NCBI GenBank assembly: GCA_035620895.1
Contig: DASPFY010000033.1
Location: forward strand, 1-6,732
Length of the DNA stretch: 6,732 bases
Reading direction: 5' to 3'
Source: TA-21 sp035620895
GTDB lineage: Archaea; Thermoproteota; Nitrososphaeria; Nitrososphaerales; Nitrososphaeraceae
Below, one piece after another: positions 6,452-6,732 of this stretch. The position numbers and the translations under genes are program-made. How positions within the stretch are numbered: position 1 is the stretch's first letter; every line of letters starts with the position of its first letter. The notes beneath the pieces were generated by a model, which saw nothing but the letters and a program-made list of their open reading frames with translations, was not told the origin of the DNA and did not search any database.

Positions 6452-6732
6452 TTACAATGTCATGCTCAAAATTGCGCTGGCAAATCGGGAGAGTATTGTT
6501 GGCTAGTTTGCATCTCCGAATTGTAATTACGAGTGGAAACGACATCTTGTAAATAACTTTGGTGTCACCTTGGAAAAATTTCTATTAAAGGGGAATGTCA
6601 ATATCTATATTTACTTACTAGGCCTTAAATTGCAAAGCTCATATTAAGTGTTAATTCAATATTTTACTATTGGTTCAAACTAAAGATATATTACTTATAT
6701 TAGAATTAAAGATTGAAATTCCGCAGGACATT
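6452..6732. other. Non-coding right flank, no gene supported
   Basis: All frames on both strands are broken by frequent stops. Only weak structures appear: an imperfect stem between TCGGGAGA (6486-6493) and the nearby TCTCCGA about 20 bases downstream, a GGTGTCACC short palindrome at 6561-6569, and TATA-like A/T-rich stretches at about 6684-6700 that could belong to a rightward gene beyond the window. None is strong enough to name. Confidence 0.5.

Noticed and set aside
6486..6520. Imperfect stem TCGGGAGA / TCTCCGA in the right flank
   Set aside because: It has one bulge and a loop of about 20 bases, no T-tract follows and no gene ends there, so it is within chance expectation.
6651..6708. 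TTAATTC / GAATTAA inverted repeat with a spacer of about 45 bp
   Set aside because: Seven A/T-rich base pairs at this distance occur by chance in such sequence, and there is no sign of a mobile-element terminus.
1..6732. CRISPR array, tRNA/rRNA genes, insertion sequence or transposase
   Set aside because: No spaced direct repeats, no cloverleaf-like segments and no transposase-like frame were found on either strand.

Overview
This AT-rich window looks archaeal, most likely from a Thaumarchaeota/Nitrososphaeria-type organism. The support is indirect: promoters look like A/T-rich TATA boxes about 20-35 nt upstream of start codons with almost no leader, Shine-Dalgarno motifs are absent or poorly placed, and the gene families (Lrp/AsnC regulator, MacB-type ABC genes flanking a large COG1361-like surface protein) are typical of archaea. 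The assignment is inference; no phylogenetic marker gene is present.

Layout. At the left edge (1-428, minus strand) is an Lrp/AsnC-family transcription regulator, cut off by the window edge before its C-terminus. Its promoter carries a perfect 7-bp inverted repeat flanking the TATA box, a plausible autoregulatory operator. After a 315-bp divergent intergenic region comes a plus-strand three-gene operon (744-5371): a MacB/LolD-type ABC ATPase, an 864-residue surface protein with a signal peptide or anchor, a highly charged linker, several Ig-like (COG1361-like) modules and a C-terminal membrane anchor, and a MacB/FtsX-type permease. The first two genes abut or overlap and the third follows after 27 bp. 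The operon ends in an A/T-rich hairpin that begins in the permease's last codon and has T-tracts on both sides, so it could also stop the convergent gene. That gene (5413-6420, minus strand) is a complete aldo/keto reductase with an intact catalytic tetrad. The last 312 bp hold its promoter and no gene that I can support.

How the genes may work together. ATPase and permease would form a type VII (MacB-like) ABC complex, which in bacteria works by mechanotransmission across the membrane and not by classical transport. The large surface protein sits between them in the operon, where a bacterial MacA-type adaptor might be expected, and it has a cytoplasmic acidic tail and a long extracellular part. 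It is the natural candidate for the partner or client of the pump in a cell that has an S-layer instead of an outer membrane. The Lrp-type regulator is divergent from the operon and could control it, but nothing in the sequence proves this. The aldo/keto reductase appears to be an unrelated neighbour.
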